Origin: Erodium maritimum
Lineage: Eukaryota > Streptophyta > Magnoliopsida > Geraniales > Geraniaceae
Direction of reading: 5' to 3'
Length of the DNA: 64,000 nucleotides
Assembly (NCBI GenBank): GCA_963921825.1
Contig: OY997590.1
Coordinates: forward strand, 44,905,039-44,969,038
In this document: positions 11,146 through 24,084 of the stretch, one piece after another
How positions within the stretch are numbered: the stretch's first letter is position 1
Layout of the letters: every line of letters begins with the position of its first letter
The notes under the pieces: generated by a model
What the model saw: only the letters and a program-made list of their open reading frames with translations
Told to the model about the DNA's origin: nothing
Database searches by the model: none
Translations under genes and position numbers: made by a program

Positions 11146-13288
11146 CAAGTCAAACTTTTTATTGTTGCAAGTCAATCATCCTAAAAAAGTTTGTCTTTTG
11201 TTGATTTGACTTGTATGAAGTCAAATTTTTGTTTGTGAAATACCCATGAAGGTTTATATCTATGTTTGGTAAATTTTACTCATTTTCATCCACTTTATCC
11301 CATAAACTCTTCTTCAATGATGTATTCGACTCATCAAGAAGGATATTCATAGAGTTTGAGTTACATGGTATCCAACTGTAATTCCCGTTCTCTTCCTTAT
11401 ATTCTCCACCATAAGAAACATGTATTAGCACTCGAATAATTCCTACAACAATTAGGAAACATATAAAGTTAGAATCTACCATAATGGACTTCTACTAATA
11501 TTTAAAAAGTTGTTTTCAAAAAACTTAAAACCAAAAGGCATATGTAAATAAATAAAAGACTTGTAAAAATATTTTAAAACAAAACCCAAAAAGGCCTCAG
11601 TAAATACACATCGGATGAGTTAATAACGGATTGGCACAACATTTTGTTACATTAAATACTGGATGGACACCCGGGTCTAGTTTACATAAAACCAGATCGC
11701 CAAACCGACCTGCTAGTAGCTCATACCAGAACATATAGAACTGAGAGGACTCTCGGTACGATACGATCCTTGAACCACATAATCGTGAAATGGAGGTCAA
11801 TACTAGTTCGAAATATGTTTCAAAACCATTCCATGATAATACTAACTATGTTTATACAAACATATTGCGAAAAATCTCAAAATTGTATGCATATTATAAA
11901 TTAGGTCTTCCCAATTACTTACTTCGAGTTAGTGCTTTTCTGTGCAGGCTTCTTTGACAATCAGTTGAGCAGCTTGGACGAGCAATTAAAGAAGAAAAAA
12001 CAAATAAGAGGACCAGCAATGCACGGGAAAAGCAATCAACGAGGGAAGATGGAAAACGAGGATGAAGGAGAAGGTGAACGAGATCACCCCCCCCCCCCCC
12101 CCCCCCCCCCCCGCCCCCAATTCAGATGGAGAATCGTAGTTGATGTGGATTTGGCTCGAAAAGTAACAACTTCATGCTGAGTTGGGCGTTGACATGGAGC
12201 CCAGTCAGGGACTACTTGGCCACTGACATGACTCATCCAAAAGGGCATATTTGGTAATACGAAACTGTCACTAATAAGGAGGCTAGTTTGGTGAGAGATA
12301 AAAAATTAAAGTTACATAATTGACACTTTAAAAAAGACCCTTTCAGTAATTGCCCCTCAGAAGTGTGTGTGCATTTGTGAATGGAGCATGTCTGTTACAA
12401 GTTGTATTCCCAAGTCTTGGAGGATGTCATCTCCAATGGCCATTGCAAGCTCTTCTTTGGAGCACTAGTTGCTTATTGGGTCTGGTTTGTGTGGAAGCCA
12501 TTGGTGCAATATTGGTGTGAGATTGTGATGTTGTCAGAAAATAAACATGTTGGCAACTCAAAGCTAGACCAAGGGAAGAGTTTTACACTTACTTTATACT
12601 TAACATGATGATTCTATGCCTAGTTATCATCTACTCCTTGTAAGGAAATTGAATATTGCATGGATTGTCTGCTCTGATTTTCACACATTTACTATTTCTT
12701 CTGAAATTAAATGGTGTAAGATTAACTACTTATCAGATATAAACTCATTCTTTGGGGACAAAATGGATTGAAATCAATGCACAGTTGTCCTTGTGGTAGC
12801 CCTCTTGTGTCTCTTCTCTCCAATTAACTCACTATCACAATAAAATCCCAATGAGAAGGCCTGGAATTTATGACTGGCTCTCATTTTGTTAATAAAATTC
12901 AGGATTCCTCTTTCATTTGCATCATTGAATTATAAAGTTCAATACATTTAGAATCAAGTGCGTGTTGATTTAAGAGTTTACCAGTGATCACAATTCACAA
13001 ATATAAAACCAAAATTAACAACCTCTATATGTACTTCTCATAGAAATGTTTATGCTGCATTTCCAAGTATTCCAATATTTAACAAAAAGATTCAGAAATA
13101 CGTATCATATCTCAGTCAATAACTGACAGTTCCATACCAGAACATCTACATAAATTGACTTCAGAGTATATGAAAACTCACAACACATTGTCAATGGATC
13201 CCTTCTAAATACAGTCTAGGAACCACAGGCACACTCATAACATTTAAATTATGTATGATCTTCATTCAATACCCAAGAGATTTAGGCA
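11146..13288. other. Intergenic DNA between the Copia element and the kinesin 3' end
   Basis: No recognisable gene. ORFs at 11932-12180 and 12381-12608 are short, resemble nothing I know and lack gene context. The last few hundred bases should hold the kinesin 3' untranslated region, but I did not fix a poly(A) signal. Confidence 0.4.
12087..12112. repeat. 26-bp poly-C tract
   Basis: Twenty-six consecutive C, then G and five more C. Such tracts are prone to slippage and to sequencing error. Confidence 0.95.
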
Positions 13289-16200
13289 CTAAACTGGATT
13301 TTGGTCTGTCAGTTTCTCAACTTTACTTTTAAACTCACTGTGGAATGAAATTAGAGATTTCTGCCGCAAGGAGAGTGCCACACTGAACTGTTTTATCTCT
13401 TCTTCCAGATCTTTCCTTCTCTTCAATTCTTTGTTTAAATCTTTTAGCACAGTCTCCTTCTCATTGGAAACCAGTGCGATCTTTCGAGATGATTCAGACA
13501 CCAAACTGTTCCTCTCGTCTTTCAAATGTTGAAACTCCTTTTGCAAGCTACCATATCTTTGTTCACACACCTGCATATGTTGGTTGGTAAGCCGTAACTC
13601 CTTCTCTAGGTCATTATATTTTTCCTTCATATTAGTGAGTTCATCAGTCAGTTTCTCCTTCCAGCAAGCAGCTTCTCCTCCCAGGTTGCATTCCTTCATC
13701 ACATATAAAAACCATGTCATTGCTAACATTTTGACTAAAAATAAGTTTTCTGATACTACCAGACACTTCAAAACTTGTTTGGTATCAGATATCTTGACAT
13801 AGTTTTACACAAATATCTTACATGAGACTGGCAACCTCAGAAATAACATAAATAACTAAGTTAGAAGACAACAGTTTGGTATCAGATTATAGTAATTTAT
13901 GTTTTAGCTGTTGCCTCCGTAAACTTTGAACCATAGAGAGAGCATTGTGTAATAACCTTCAGTCAAAGTTAGGACATTGAAGAGGCACTAACAATCAAAC
14001 ACTTCACATCAAATCCCCATCACCTTATAGCCATATGCATCCCGGGAGAGGATCTACCAGTACCGGGCACTTATTCGGTACCCGGCACGGCAGCACTCAA
14101 TGGGTACTACTTATAACTGTTTTTCTTTGGGGGGGAAAAGAAGAAGAAAAACTACCCGGAAGGCCAATAAAGATCAAAAGGAATATACAAAACTAGTTGT
14201 CTTTAATCTCTGAAAAGGAATGAAGGAATTTTAGATGTGTTTGATATTTGTTTCTAGTCCTTTACAGTGCACAGTTCTTTGCATCCAAAATGAGTATTGT
14301 GGGGCAATCTTCTAATATCTGGTTGATTTTATTTCCTAGATGCACTTTACCATCAAATAACCCCACTGAATAATAAATAGATCTGAGCTGATAAGGTGTT
14401 TAAGCTGCAAACTTCAAATATTTTACACTAGATTTTTGGTGAATATCTTATATATTATTCAATAATCAGTCATAGCTATTACTGATAAGCTTCAAAAGAC
14501 GGAACATATGCACATTAAGTATCCTGATGATTAGATGAATAGAACAATGAAAATAGATAGATCTATTGTGAGCAGGTAGCTACCTTATGTTCACAGCTGC
14601 ATAGTGGATCCATCACTTGTTTCATCTCAACTGTTGGTGTCTTGGATGATACCAAGGATGTAATAGTGCTAGTTAAGCTCTCAAAAAGTATTTTGCGTTG
14701 TTCTTGGACAAGAGAATCATTCCTAGTGAATGTTAAGTGACCATCCATTGACACTGAGAAATGACTTTCCAAAGTTGAGAATAAGCTTGCACTTATATCT
14801 CTTGTACTAGACAGCAATTTTGCAGTTTCAAAATTCCCTTCAGGTATACAACTCTGTTCCAATCAAAAAGAGCAAAATGTAATGTTTTTTTCACTTTTAC
14901 CTTTTGATATCAGTAGATAAGGATTGAAAGAGGTATATGTATTATCCAACAGATTATACCTGTATCAATGACAAAATATCCTCATAAAAATCTTTGCAAC
15001 TTGCCACAGATTCACACAGCCTTTGAGGTATTTCTCGAACAAGTAGTGCCTCTCTCTGTAAGTCAGATATCTCCCCCATTAACTGATTGTTCTGCAGCAT
15101 TTGCTCGGTGTGCTTTTTCTGTGAACATACATATATAGTTGAAAAACAGATTTGGAGCAAAGACGGACAGTAGGTAATAGTAAGATATCTATGTCTAGCA
15201 CAGGCAGATAATAGGAGCATTTGCAGTCTGGCTTGACTGCTTGCAAGCAACATTACAAACATTAAGCTGAGGTCAAGAATTCTCCTGCATCTCTGAGGAG
15301 GGAAAACTATTATTTCGGGGACACCTTAATGGTTCAAGCTTGGCAGTTGAGATAGTGGGTTCAAATCCTATTGGGGAGGAGTAAGGGGAAACCGGGTGAG
15401 CTTTCCCCAGTTCTGTCGCTCACTGGTCTGTGTATCCCTCAGTTTCAGACCCATAAAAAATGTATATCTATATAGAATGTAGTGTTAGAAAAGTATTAGT
15501 TCAGAGTAACATCATTTCATTGCATATGGGGTCAGCAAAATGCAATTATGATATAATGGCTCTTGCACTAAAACTCTAACCAACTCTATAGCACTTTCCC
15601 TTTTGAAATGCATATGCTTGAGTACATTAATTTTATAATAACCAATAATGTACTAACCTCAAGTTCAATCTTCTCTTCCGTAGCAAGTTCCAGTTGTCTC
15701 CTGAGACGTTGGATCTCCTGTTCATGATTCTGGTTTGAGTAAACCTGGCAGAAAATTGATCACGCTCAGTAGAAGGAGAAACCTAATATGTAAAATCAGT
15801 TACACAATGGCCTTTTCTTATTGTGGATTCATAATATGAAAAAGAACTCTACATATTAACATAGATAAGTACAATTTACAGTATCCAAAAAGAAACAAAA
15901 ACTTACATCACTTGACTGGAAAGATTCAGCTTTTCCAGCAGGAGTCATTTGAAGTAAATCAAGGTCAGCTACATAACCTCTGTTCATTTTCAACCATGTA
16001 TCTTCATCGGCCACATTGCTAAAAGCATCTGGAAGAGGACTACAATCAGGCAGCCTTGAATAACTTGAACGCTTGAAAACAAAGGCATTAGGGGCAGCCT
16101 TAAAGTTAGGAGTTTTGAAAATATCCCCTTGACATATACTATTGTTGTCATTGCATTCTCCATTGGAGCTTTCTCGCATACAATCCTGCCTCTACATATA

Positions 16201-19200
16201 CATAGCAAAATCATCAGTATCATGATAGTAAAATTCAGTACTATTATTCTTTTCTAGTATCTTTTTTTTAAAGGAAAAGATGATAATATCTAAAGGACAG
16301 ATTTTTTTAACGGATATGATCTTAATATGCATGCGCAAAAGCTGTGTCATGCGCTACTCTGCACAACACTGTAAGAGGAGAGGATTACATAGTAAAAAAC
16401 CTTCATCACCTAGACCCCATGTAATATAAAAAGAGTACATAAGATCATTTTCATGGGTTTGAAAAAGAATTTGAGGCAAAAGTTAGTCACAAGATCAGTT
16501 CCGAAACCTTGTATTTAATCTATGTTAACCTTAACTACATTAGACAAACGAATATGACACAGTGCTTTAATATTTGCCTGAGCCATACCTGATTAGAGTT
16601 CCTATCAGAACCAGAAGTGACAAGACTACTGAGATTATCAATTTTCATCTGTTGATCTTGAATATACTGAACGCGTTCTCGGTGTGATTTTCTTTCTTCC
16701 TCCAATTCCATTGCAAGTTTCTCTCGTTCCAGTTCATACTGAATATTAGAGAAGGTGAATATAAGTGATTGCAGAAACATATACTATGTAATTATGTTTG
16801 GCGCTCAAGATATTGATGCAGAGAGACAGATAAACCTACTGTGAGCATCTCATTGCGCAACTTTAAAACCTCTTTCTCCAACACTTCAGCATGTGAACCC
16901 TGAACATGACTTTAACTATATTAGTTTATTTTAAAGTTTTATTTACATAAGGCAAAATGTGATCATCACCTCAAGTTTCTTTCGTAGCTCCTCTATTTCT
17001 AGCTTTTGTCGCTTCAATAAAGTTGCATCTGTCAAAATCTGTAACATATATACTATAATTAGGCGTGGAGCAGAACAGTAACTAGGTTGATTAAGATGTC
17101 TTGCAAAAAAAAAGAGAAATAGTTGCAGACAATGTTTAATTTAACAATAAACAAAATTGCTACTACCAACAAATCCATTAACTCTAACAAATGGCAGCAA
17201 GTAACAAAATCCCAATTGTAATATTTTCATTGAATATTAAAAGGGAGAAACTCTAGGAAGGATATGGTATGAAAAAAATGAGGAAGATTATCAGAGTCAA
17301 AGTACGGAAACAATGTAGTAAATGTATCATACAAAGGAAAAACACCTCATTCACTTGCACACAATTGGTTATCCGCTTGGCTCTACTGGCAAACTGTAAA
17401 GTTCCCTTTGTTTCCTCAACATGAATCTGTTATGAATTATGAAGTATTACAAGTAGACCATACTAATATGCTCAATCTAATATGACAAAAAATAGAATGG
17501 AAGTAGTAGTAATAATAAGTAACACTCCATGGATTACCTCTTCTGGTGCTAGAGTACAGATAATTGAAGTTTTGGCATTACCACCAAGAGCCGGTTGTAG
17601 AATCCGGGTCAGCTTACTATCACGATAAGGAATATGCCCCCTGCAGTTATTGATTTATTTCATGAAAACATAGTTGTCTGATCGCACTAAGATGCCTTAG
17701 ACAAAGAGAAGTACATACCTTTGCTTTGTACCATCACTTAGTTTGTTGATCACATTACCAAGAACCATTAAGCTTTTATTTATGTACTTCCCTTCCTTTA
17801 GACGTACTCCACCAGCGCCAGTTTTTGCAATCCTTTCAGACCCAGCTAGATCTACTAGATTCTAATTTTCATAAAAAAAAATTAAAATTGTATCATGCAC
17901 TGAATAATATATGGAATAATTATTATGTACAGTGAAAGAGAAAAACATATTTGACTATTTGGTGGCTAATGTGCCCATAACAGTGTGGAAATGGTACAAA
18001 CCAGAACTGAGACACGGACGGCATCAATACTTGAATAATCACCACAGGAGACACTATCCTTCCCCTTGCTTTCAATCACCTAACACACAAAGCATATAGT
18101 ATAGAACCCAATAAGTTTATCAGTAGAATTATTCAATTGAACCTTTGTTTCCAAGAAAATAGGGACATACCATTCTGAATACAGTGTGAGATCTACTACT
18201 ACGAGCATTCATATTTGTTTCACCAAAGTGTCTATTAACTGTAAAAAAACATGGATTTATATTCAAGTAGAGGAAAACAATTATGTACACATTTTCCTTC
18301 ATACCTTCTCCCGATTCCAGGAGCTTAAGCACTTGTTCAGGGTTATTTACAATTTCCTCCCTGAGGCCGGCAACGAATATTCCGCGCTAGAAAAAAGGAA
18401 ACAGACTTAGAAGCAATCAAAGATAAATTGCTGGGATTTTCCAAACTTCTGTGAATAGCAAACCTCTAAACTCTCATGAATTTGTAACCTCTGGTTTTCC
18501 ACTGCAAATAGATCATTTATTTCTTCATTATAAATTTCCATGTATGAAATACGTATTAGAAATTCTCGATTTGAGACCTGCAAGACGTTAAATATTCAAG
18601 ATATATAACTAAAAACACGGATATTGCATTTAATTTCCATTAACTCCACAAAAGTTTTAATTACCGTCTGAATTTTTTCAAATATATCCTTCACTGCTCG
18701 ATGAATGATTCCAGCATCATCTTGGGAACCATTCATGGTGAATGTTTTCCCACTGCTAGTTTGTCCATATGCAAATGCAGTTCCTAAAAATACAAATGAA
18801 ATGGCATGTTAAAATAAAATCATAAGGAATGGAAATAACTATTCATATCATGTGCTTCATAGACGACTTTCTCACAAAACCATGTTTGACCATGGTTACT
18901 AAAAAGAATTTTATTTCTATGATGATGTAGGAAGTTTTATTTACTCGAATTCTGAACTCCAAGAACCAATACTCCGGGCTTCAACTAGCTGCACTCAATA
19001 CTCTTGAGCACTACAAAACCAACTGGAACCAGAACACATTTTGTACGAAAAGGTTCATCTCTTTGTAGCTCAGTCAGCAGAAAACTCAATTTAGTTTCTC
19101 AAATATGTTCAGTCCATGAAACTATTAGAGCTAGAACGAATATTCAAAATCTTGGAGCTCTAAGCTTCAAATACACTAATTAATACCAAGTTACAGCTAT

Positions 19201-19645
19201 AAGCAGTCCAATTTGGTAAATTAACTACCTCTCCACGAACAATACATTAAATCAGCTATCAAAACAAGAATTGAAACATACGAAAATCAATCATTTCTTC
19301 TCAAATAAAAAAAGCAAGCATACCATTGAAACCGTCCACGGCAGCATGAATTATGTCCTTGGTGAGAAGCTCATAAACCCTAGCATTTGTGGAGCTTTCA
19401 TCAAACACGTGATCTGCCGAAAACAATTGTCAAACCAAAACGTCAGGAGCCTGAAAATTCCACCACCCTCATGGGGTAAAGAGAAAGATCTGGAAGGTAC
19501 CGAAAGCGTAGGAGACGCCGGGTACGGGGGTGCAGTCAGTCTTGTGAAGGGAGATGCGATTATCCTCGATCTGCCAGTAGCTTCCGTTGCTGGATTCTTC
19601 GGATTTTTGAGGGCGCATTCTCACGGCGACACAGATCTTCTCCAT
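13289..19645 (-). CDS. KIN7N: Kinesin-7 motor protein, KIN-7N type (CENP-E-like)
   Basis: Plus-end-directed, ATP-driven microtubule motor. Plant KIN-7 members act in mitosis and microtubule organisation. Exons by GT-AG reading, 5' to 3': 19501-19645, 19324-19413, 18665-18783, 18464-18577, 18305-18386, 18171-18238, 18002-18079, 17719-17861, 17538-17640, 17346-17426, 16970-17038, 16840-16899, 16589-16738, 15907-16191, 15658-15744, 14960-15118, 14584-14853, 13289-13693. They sum to 2508 nt (835 residues). The motor domain is N-terminal: P-loop GQTSSGKT at about 85-92, switch [11 protein letters not shown] at about 192-201, switch II DLAGSE at about 236-241, and the neck ASRAKRITN near 330. Charged coiled coils follow (about 345-430 and the last 200 residues). 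The start MEKICVAV was chosen by family match and a good ACACC-ATG-G context, although the frame is open upstream. No stop or frameshift was found. A paralogous KIN-7 subclass cannot be excluded. Confidence 0.85.
15310..15475 (+). mobile_element. Possible tRNA-derived SINE in a kinesin intron
   Basis: Within the 15119-15657 intron, GTGGGTTCAAATCC resembles a pol III B box, preceded about 20 bp upstream by a weak A-box-like TTGGCAGTTGAG. The body is GC-richer than the surrounding intron and ends in an A-rich/TATA tail. No clear target duplication was found. Confidence 0.35.
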
Positions 19646-19865
19646 GGTGTACGATCTTCTTCTCCCAGCTCCTGCTTCTCTGGCACCTGCTATGGGAACG
19701 GAGGTGATTTTAGTGTGGTCTCTCACTTGACTGGTTTGAAATTGGGGAAGAGCGGTCTCTCTTTCACAAATTTGAAAGTTGTACAGATTTACGGCAGTAC
19801 CCTTCGGGTTTGACCAGCGGGCAGCGGGATTGGATTTAATCCATTTTGCATATAGGCTCAGCATA

Positions 19866-19892
19866 TGGGCCCATTCCTTGTTCTAATGGGCC
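19866..19892 (-). promoter_or_regulatory. Paired Site II (TGGGCC) motifs upstream of the kinesin
   Basis: TGGGCC occurs at 19866-19871 and 19887-19892, about 220-250 bp upstream of the start codon. TGGGCC/T Site II motifs are TCP-factor targets common in promoters of proliferation-linked plant genes, which fits a mitotic motor. Function is inferred. Confidence 0.45.
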
Positions 19893-20233
19893 GATTCAGT
19901 ATATTGATTCGGCCCGAATTCACTTGTAATTTGTAGGATTGGGTATTGGTCGGTTAATTGATCATAAGTTCAATGTCGACCACCTAACCGGAAGCACTGA
20001 TCCCATACCGAACTGTGACCGACATCGGAAACTGACCAAAATTTTGATCGAAATACATGTCGGTCAGTTACCGATTATAATCGAAGAAGGGACGATTGAT
20101 TTAGGTCGACTAGATCTTGTACGAAGAAGATAATTATGGTTGCGTTAGTTACGGAAGAACAAAGTTGGTTCTATGTTGTTCTCGAGAGCATCTTGAAGAA
20201 GAAGGGGAAGGATAAACGGAGAAATAAGTAGGG
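19893..20233. other. Gene-free stretch between the kinesin promoter and element B
   Basis: Contains short GTCGG(T)-type repeats in both orientations (ATTGGTCGGTTAATTG, CATGTCGGTCAGTTACCG) but no gene that I recognise. The last five bases (20234-20238, TTGAT) are the target duplication of element B. Confidence 0.4.
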
Positions 20234-20238
20234 TTGAT

Positions 20239-23182
20239 TGTCACGCCCCAAATTCAGTAGAACCGAACCCGGAACACGAACGGTAAAACAATAAAACCAT
20301 TTTCAAACCTTTTAAATAAATCGCTTAAAATCACCATTAGTTAATCAAAATAATACTTTACAACTCAAAAGCACGTCCAAACAAACGGACAAAAGACAAG
20401 GCGTACGTCGCTAAACTAAAAAGGAAACCCGGACTCCCGCTCCCAACTCTTCAAGCTTCGAGAGCTCCCCTAGTCCGTCACGCGACCAGTACCTGTAGGA
20501 AAAGCAGCTAGGGGTGAGCGTTCGCTCACCACCTCGGATACCAGACTGACTACGGCATACTAGCAGACAATGCCGGAAACACCAACAACAAACCAAACAC
20601 CGGGGACTACTATCCCCAACTCAAGTAACCCGACTGACACACAAACTGTTACTTTCCTCAACCGACTCAACACCCGAACACGTAATGTAGACCCAACACA
20701 ACGGTTACGACTTCCACCAAAGACTCAAAAGATAACCACGCAACACCCAAGATCACAAAGGATCGCACACCAAACAAGATCGCAAAGGATCGCACTCCAG
20801 CTGCTCAATGTCGGTTGCTAACCGGCTGGGCTCGAGCCTGCCCCACGCAACTTCCCCGACACGCAGTCGGGTCAGGCGGTCGACCTGTCAGCGATTCCGA
20901 TAGCTGGTCGGAAAGGGAGCTGCCCTTCATCGCTAAAGAGTGCTCAACCTTACCGATCTCTGTCGGGAGGCTAGCCAATATCCACGCAACTTCCCCGATC
21001 CCTGTCCGGTCAGGCGGTCGACCTGTCCTCATCCTCAGGCAACCACAATCACAATCAAAGATCAACAAACAGCAACAACACTGGTTTAACACTCCACAGG
21101 CACTCATGGCCACCCAAGACATCAACAGTAAGACACGGGTTCAACAACCCCACGGGCACTCATGGCCACCCAAGACACACCAACGATAAAATACGGGTTT
21201 AACAACCTCACGGGCACTCATGGCCACCCAAGACACCAACAGTAAAACACGGGCTCAACAACCTCACGGGCACTCATGGCCACCCAAGACACACCAACAG
21301 TAAAATACGGGTTTAACAACCCCACGGGCACTCATGGCCACCCAAGACACACCAACAGTAAAATACGGGTTTAACAACGCCACGGGCACTCATGGCCACC
21401 CAAGACACACCAACAGTAAAATACGGGTTTAACAACCCCACGGGCACTCATAAACAATACAATCAACCTCCGGGCATAACCAAATGCCTCCAGTATTTCT
21501 AATATCAATACGTTCACTGCTCCTACGACACTACTAAGTGTCACATGCATTTCTATTGTTCGATACGTTCCTGTATCATACGACACCACCCGGTGTCGCC
21601 TGTCTTTCTATTATTCGATAAACTTACTTAACCCCCGACACCCAAGTGTCACATGCATTTCTACCGTTAACTTTCCCTAGTCAGGGCCGAGATCCGGCTA
21701 CTTTTCCCTACCTCGTACGCTTTCCCCAAAAGCTCACGACCAAGCTCCGGCGTGCTCACGATCACTCGCCTAGCCTTCCATTTCCTCTGTCGGTGGCACA
21801 ATCTAATAAGAACACAATTTAAAACACCTCTAAGTTCGCAGGCATAAACTTAATTTTAATACACTTGACGCCCAAATGCAATCCCGACAATGTCGATCAC
21901 TCCCAAACTTCCCAATTACTCGACATTGTCGATAATGGACCCGGAAAGGCCCGATTCGCCCGGCTCGGCGAATCTGCGCGGGTTTTAAAAACGCCCTTCC
22001 GGGGCTCCGAAAATTCCCGTTTTCGTTTCTACGGACTTAGAATAATTCAAGGTTTCCAACGCAATCGACGGAATCAATTTCCGAATTCCGAGCAATTTAA
22101 TTCGCGTTTAAAGTTTCTAAACCCGTCATTTACAACTTTTACAATTTAATTCCAAAATTCGTTCCGGGTGTGGATTAACGACTTGGGGAACGTCCTAAAC
22201 CACCCGAACACGAAAACTCGAGACCCGAGCATGTGGCCCCCACCCGGCCATCCTTGGCCGTGGGTGGCTAGGCCGGTTTTGGGTCGGTTCACCACCATGG
22301 TGGCCGGCCCTAGCTCCGGCCAGCCACCCCCAACTCCGACAGCCACCATACACGGTGGCCGGAGCTCCCCCGAGCCTTCGGTCACCGGAAAACGTTCATC
22401 TTTCGCTCCAAAACGCCTCCAACGAACCCCACACCTCAACTCAACCTTAGTCTACTAGTTTTAACCCAAACCCTAAACTTTAAACGTACCAAAACGAAAA
22501 TCGAAAGGGTACTCACCGTAGGGAATGACGGTGGGAGCACGATTCCTTGATCGTTGAGACGATCCACCGGTTGGATCGTCGGGAAAAATAGCAAGACCCT
22601 AAAACCGTTCTCTTTTTCTCTCCTTTTCTCCTTCTCCTTCTCTCTCTACTTTCTCTCTTTCTTCTTTTTTTTGAATTGTGGCCGACCCTCCCTCTCTCTC
22701 TCTTGTCTTTGTTTGGTTCAAAATTACCTAACACCACCATATAGTTGACATGTGGCAAGTGGGTCCCACACATTTTGGAAAATATCTTCTAGATATTTTT
22801 CAGTCAGATTCGCGAAATTTAACCATCTCGGGCCCCGAACGGGCACTTTTTCCAAGAAATTACGAAATTTCACGGGCTATAAGGAAACGGCTCAACTAAG
22901 ACCGCTGTGACGACGGCTAAGCTTTTTGGATCCGAAACGGACCTCGAACGGACCAAAACGTCGCTCGGTTGACTTTTCCAGCAAAAAGTCAACCTTTCCC
23001 AAATTGGTCAGAAAGTTGCCCTGAGTCCCCCGGAACTCACTTTGGTCGATATCTAGGTCAACTTAAGTCCGGTATGACCCCTCGGGGTCAAATTTAGGTT
23101 CATTTAAGTGTCTGTCCAAAATTTTTAAATTTTCTTGTTTTTTCGCCTATTTGATTGGCGTTGACCGGAAGTGGTTCTTACA
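20239..23182 (-). repeat. 3' LTR of element B
   Basis: 2944 bp in reverse orientation, from TGTAAGAACC (23182) to GGGGCGTGACA (20239). It carries the conserved hairpin at 20513-20530, a sub-repeat array at 21080-21451, and a GC-rich block around 22250-22380 with CCACCATGGTGG-type palindromes. Confidence 0.92.
21080..21451 (-). repeat. LTR sub-repeat array, about 58-bp unit
   Basis: About six copies of a unit containing GGGCACTCATGGCCACCCAA and ACCAACAGTAAAATACGGG. Equivalent arrays occur in all related LTRs here: 25405-25960, 29215-29515, 36437-36995, 43880-44195, 55397-55650, 57744-57985 and 62328-62740. Open frames across these arrays are by-products of the repeats. Confidence 0.88.
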
Positions 23183-23197
23183 ATCTACCCCCTTAAA
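23183..23197 (-). promoter_or_regulatory. Polypurine tract of element B
   Basis: On the minus strand TTTAAGGGGGTAGAT directly precedes the 3' LTR start TGTAAGAACC. The same tract lies before the 3' LTR of element A. Confidence 0.85.
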
Positions 23198-23488
23198 GGA
23201 ATTTCGTCCGTGAAATTTAAAACAAACGTACCTCCGGAGTCGAACAGATCAGGGTACTTCGCGCGAATCTCGTCCTCGCGTTCCCAAGTCGACTCAGCCC
23301 CGTGGTGCCTCCACTGCACCCGTACCAGGCGGATGACCTTGCCACGCAGGACCTACTCCCGTGTGTCCATGATTCGAACCGGCTCCTCCTCATAGGAGAC
23401 ATCGTCAGCCACCTCGATATCTGCCCACTCAATGACGTGGGAGGGGTCCGCATTGTACTGCCGCAACTAGGACACGTGGAAGACGTTA
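23183..23488 (-). pseudogene. Element B pol 3' end: chromodomain
   Basis: Minus-strand translation gives a chromodomain-like segment: a VIEWADIEVADD block, REQVLRGKVIRLVRVQWRHH, then ESTWEREDEIRAKYPDLF. Chromodomains of chromoviral integrases steer insertion to particular chromatin. The piece is cut off from the rest of pol by element A, inserted within the sequence for HNV-FHVS (CGTTA duplicated at 23484-23488 and 37928-37932). Confidence 0.85.
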
Positions 23489-24070
23489 TGTAATAACCAC
23501 TCCCTGTCAACGCTAGTCAAATCTGCGAAAAACGGGAAAATTTAAAAAAAATTCAGCAGACACTTGATTGAACCTAAATCTGACCGCGAGGGTCATACCG
23601 GACTTAAGTTGACACCGATATCGACCAAAGTGAGTTCCGGGGGACTCAGGGCAACTTTCTGACCAATTTGGAAAATGTTGACTTTTCGCTGGAAAAGTCA
23701 ATCGAGCGACGTTTTGGTCCATTCGAGGTCCGTTTTGGATCCAAAAAGCTTAGCCGTCGTTACGGTTAGCTTAGTTGAGTCGTTTCCTTTCAGATGACTA
23801 CTTTTGCGGAAAGGTCAAATCCGGGTCAAACGAGGTCAAATTAGGGGCTGTATCGGATAAATTTTGTTTGGGCTGAGTTATATGTGAGGTACAAATAGAC
23901 TCTTCGGGGTGGGGTATTTATATGACCCGATGGAGAACGACGAGCAAGTGGAGTTTTTATGGCTTTATCGTCAAGATGGAGATTGTTATTTGTTTTTGGC
24001 TCAAAATGCCATGGCCCAAAGGCCCACGAGCTTGGCCCATTTGCCACCTCACTTAAGCCCATTCTTTACA

Positions 24071-24084
24071 CTCTATATATATTA
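24071..24084 (+). promoter_or_regulatory. TATA box of element A 5' LTR
   Basis: CTCTATATATATTA; the same sequence is at 34361-34374 in the 3' LTR. Transcription would start about 30 bp downstream, defining U3/R. Confidence 0.6.

Noticed and set aside
12381..12608. 75-codon frame with hydrophobic stretch (GALVAYWVWFVWKPL)
   Set aside because: No promoter, no family resemblance and no neighbouring exons; chance frame in AT-rich DNA.
21080..21451. Regular repeats that might suggest a CRISPR array
   Set aside because: This is plant nuclear DNA. The repeats are LTR sub-repeats with no unique spacers and no cas genes, and the same array recurs in every related LTR.
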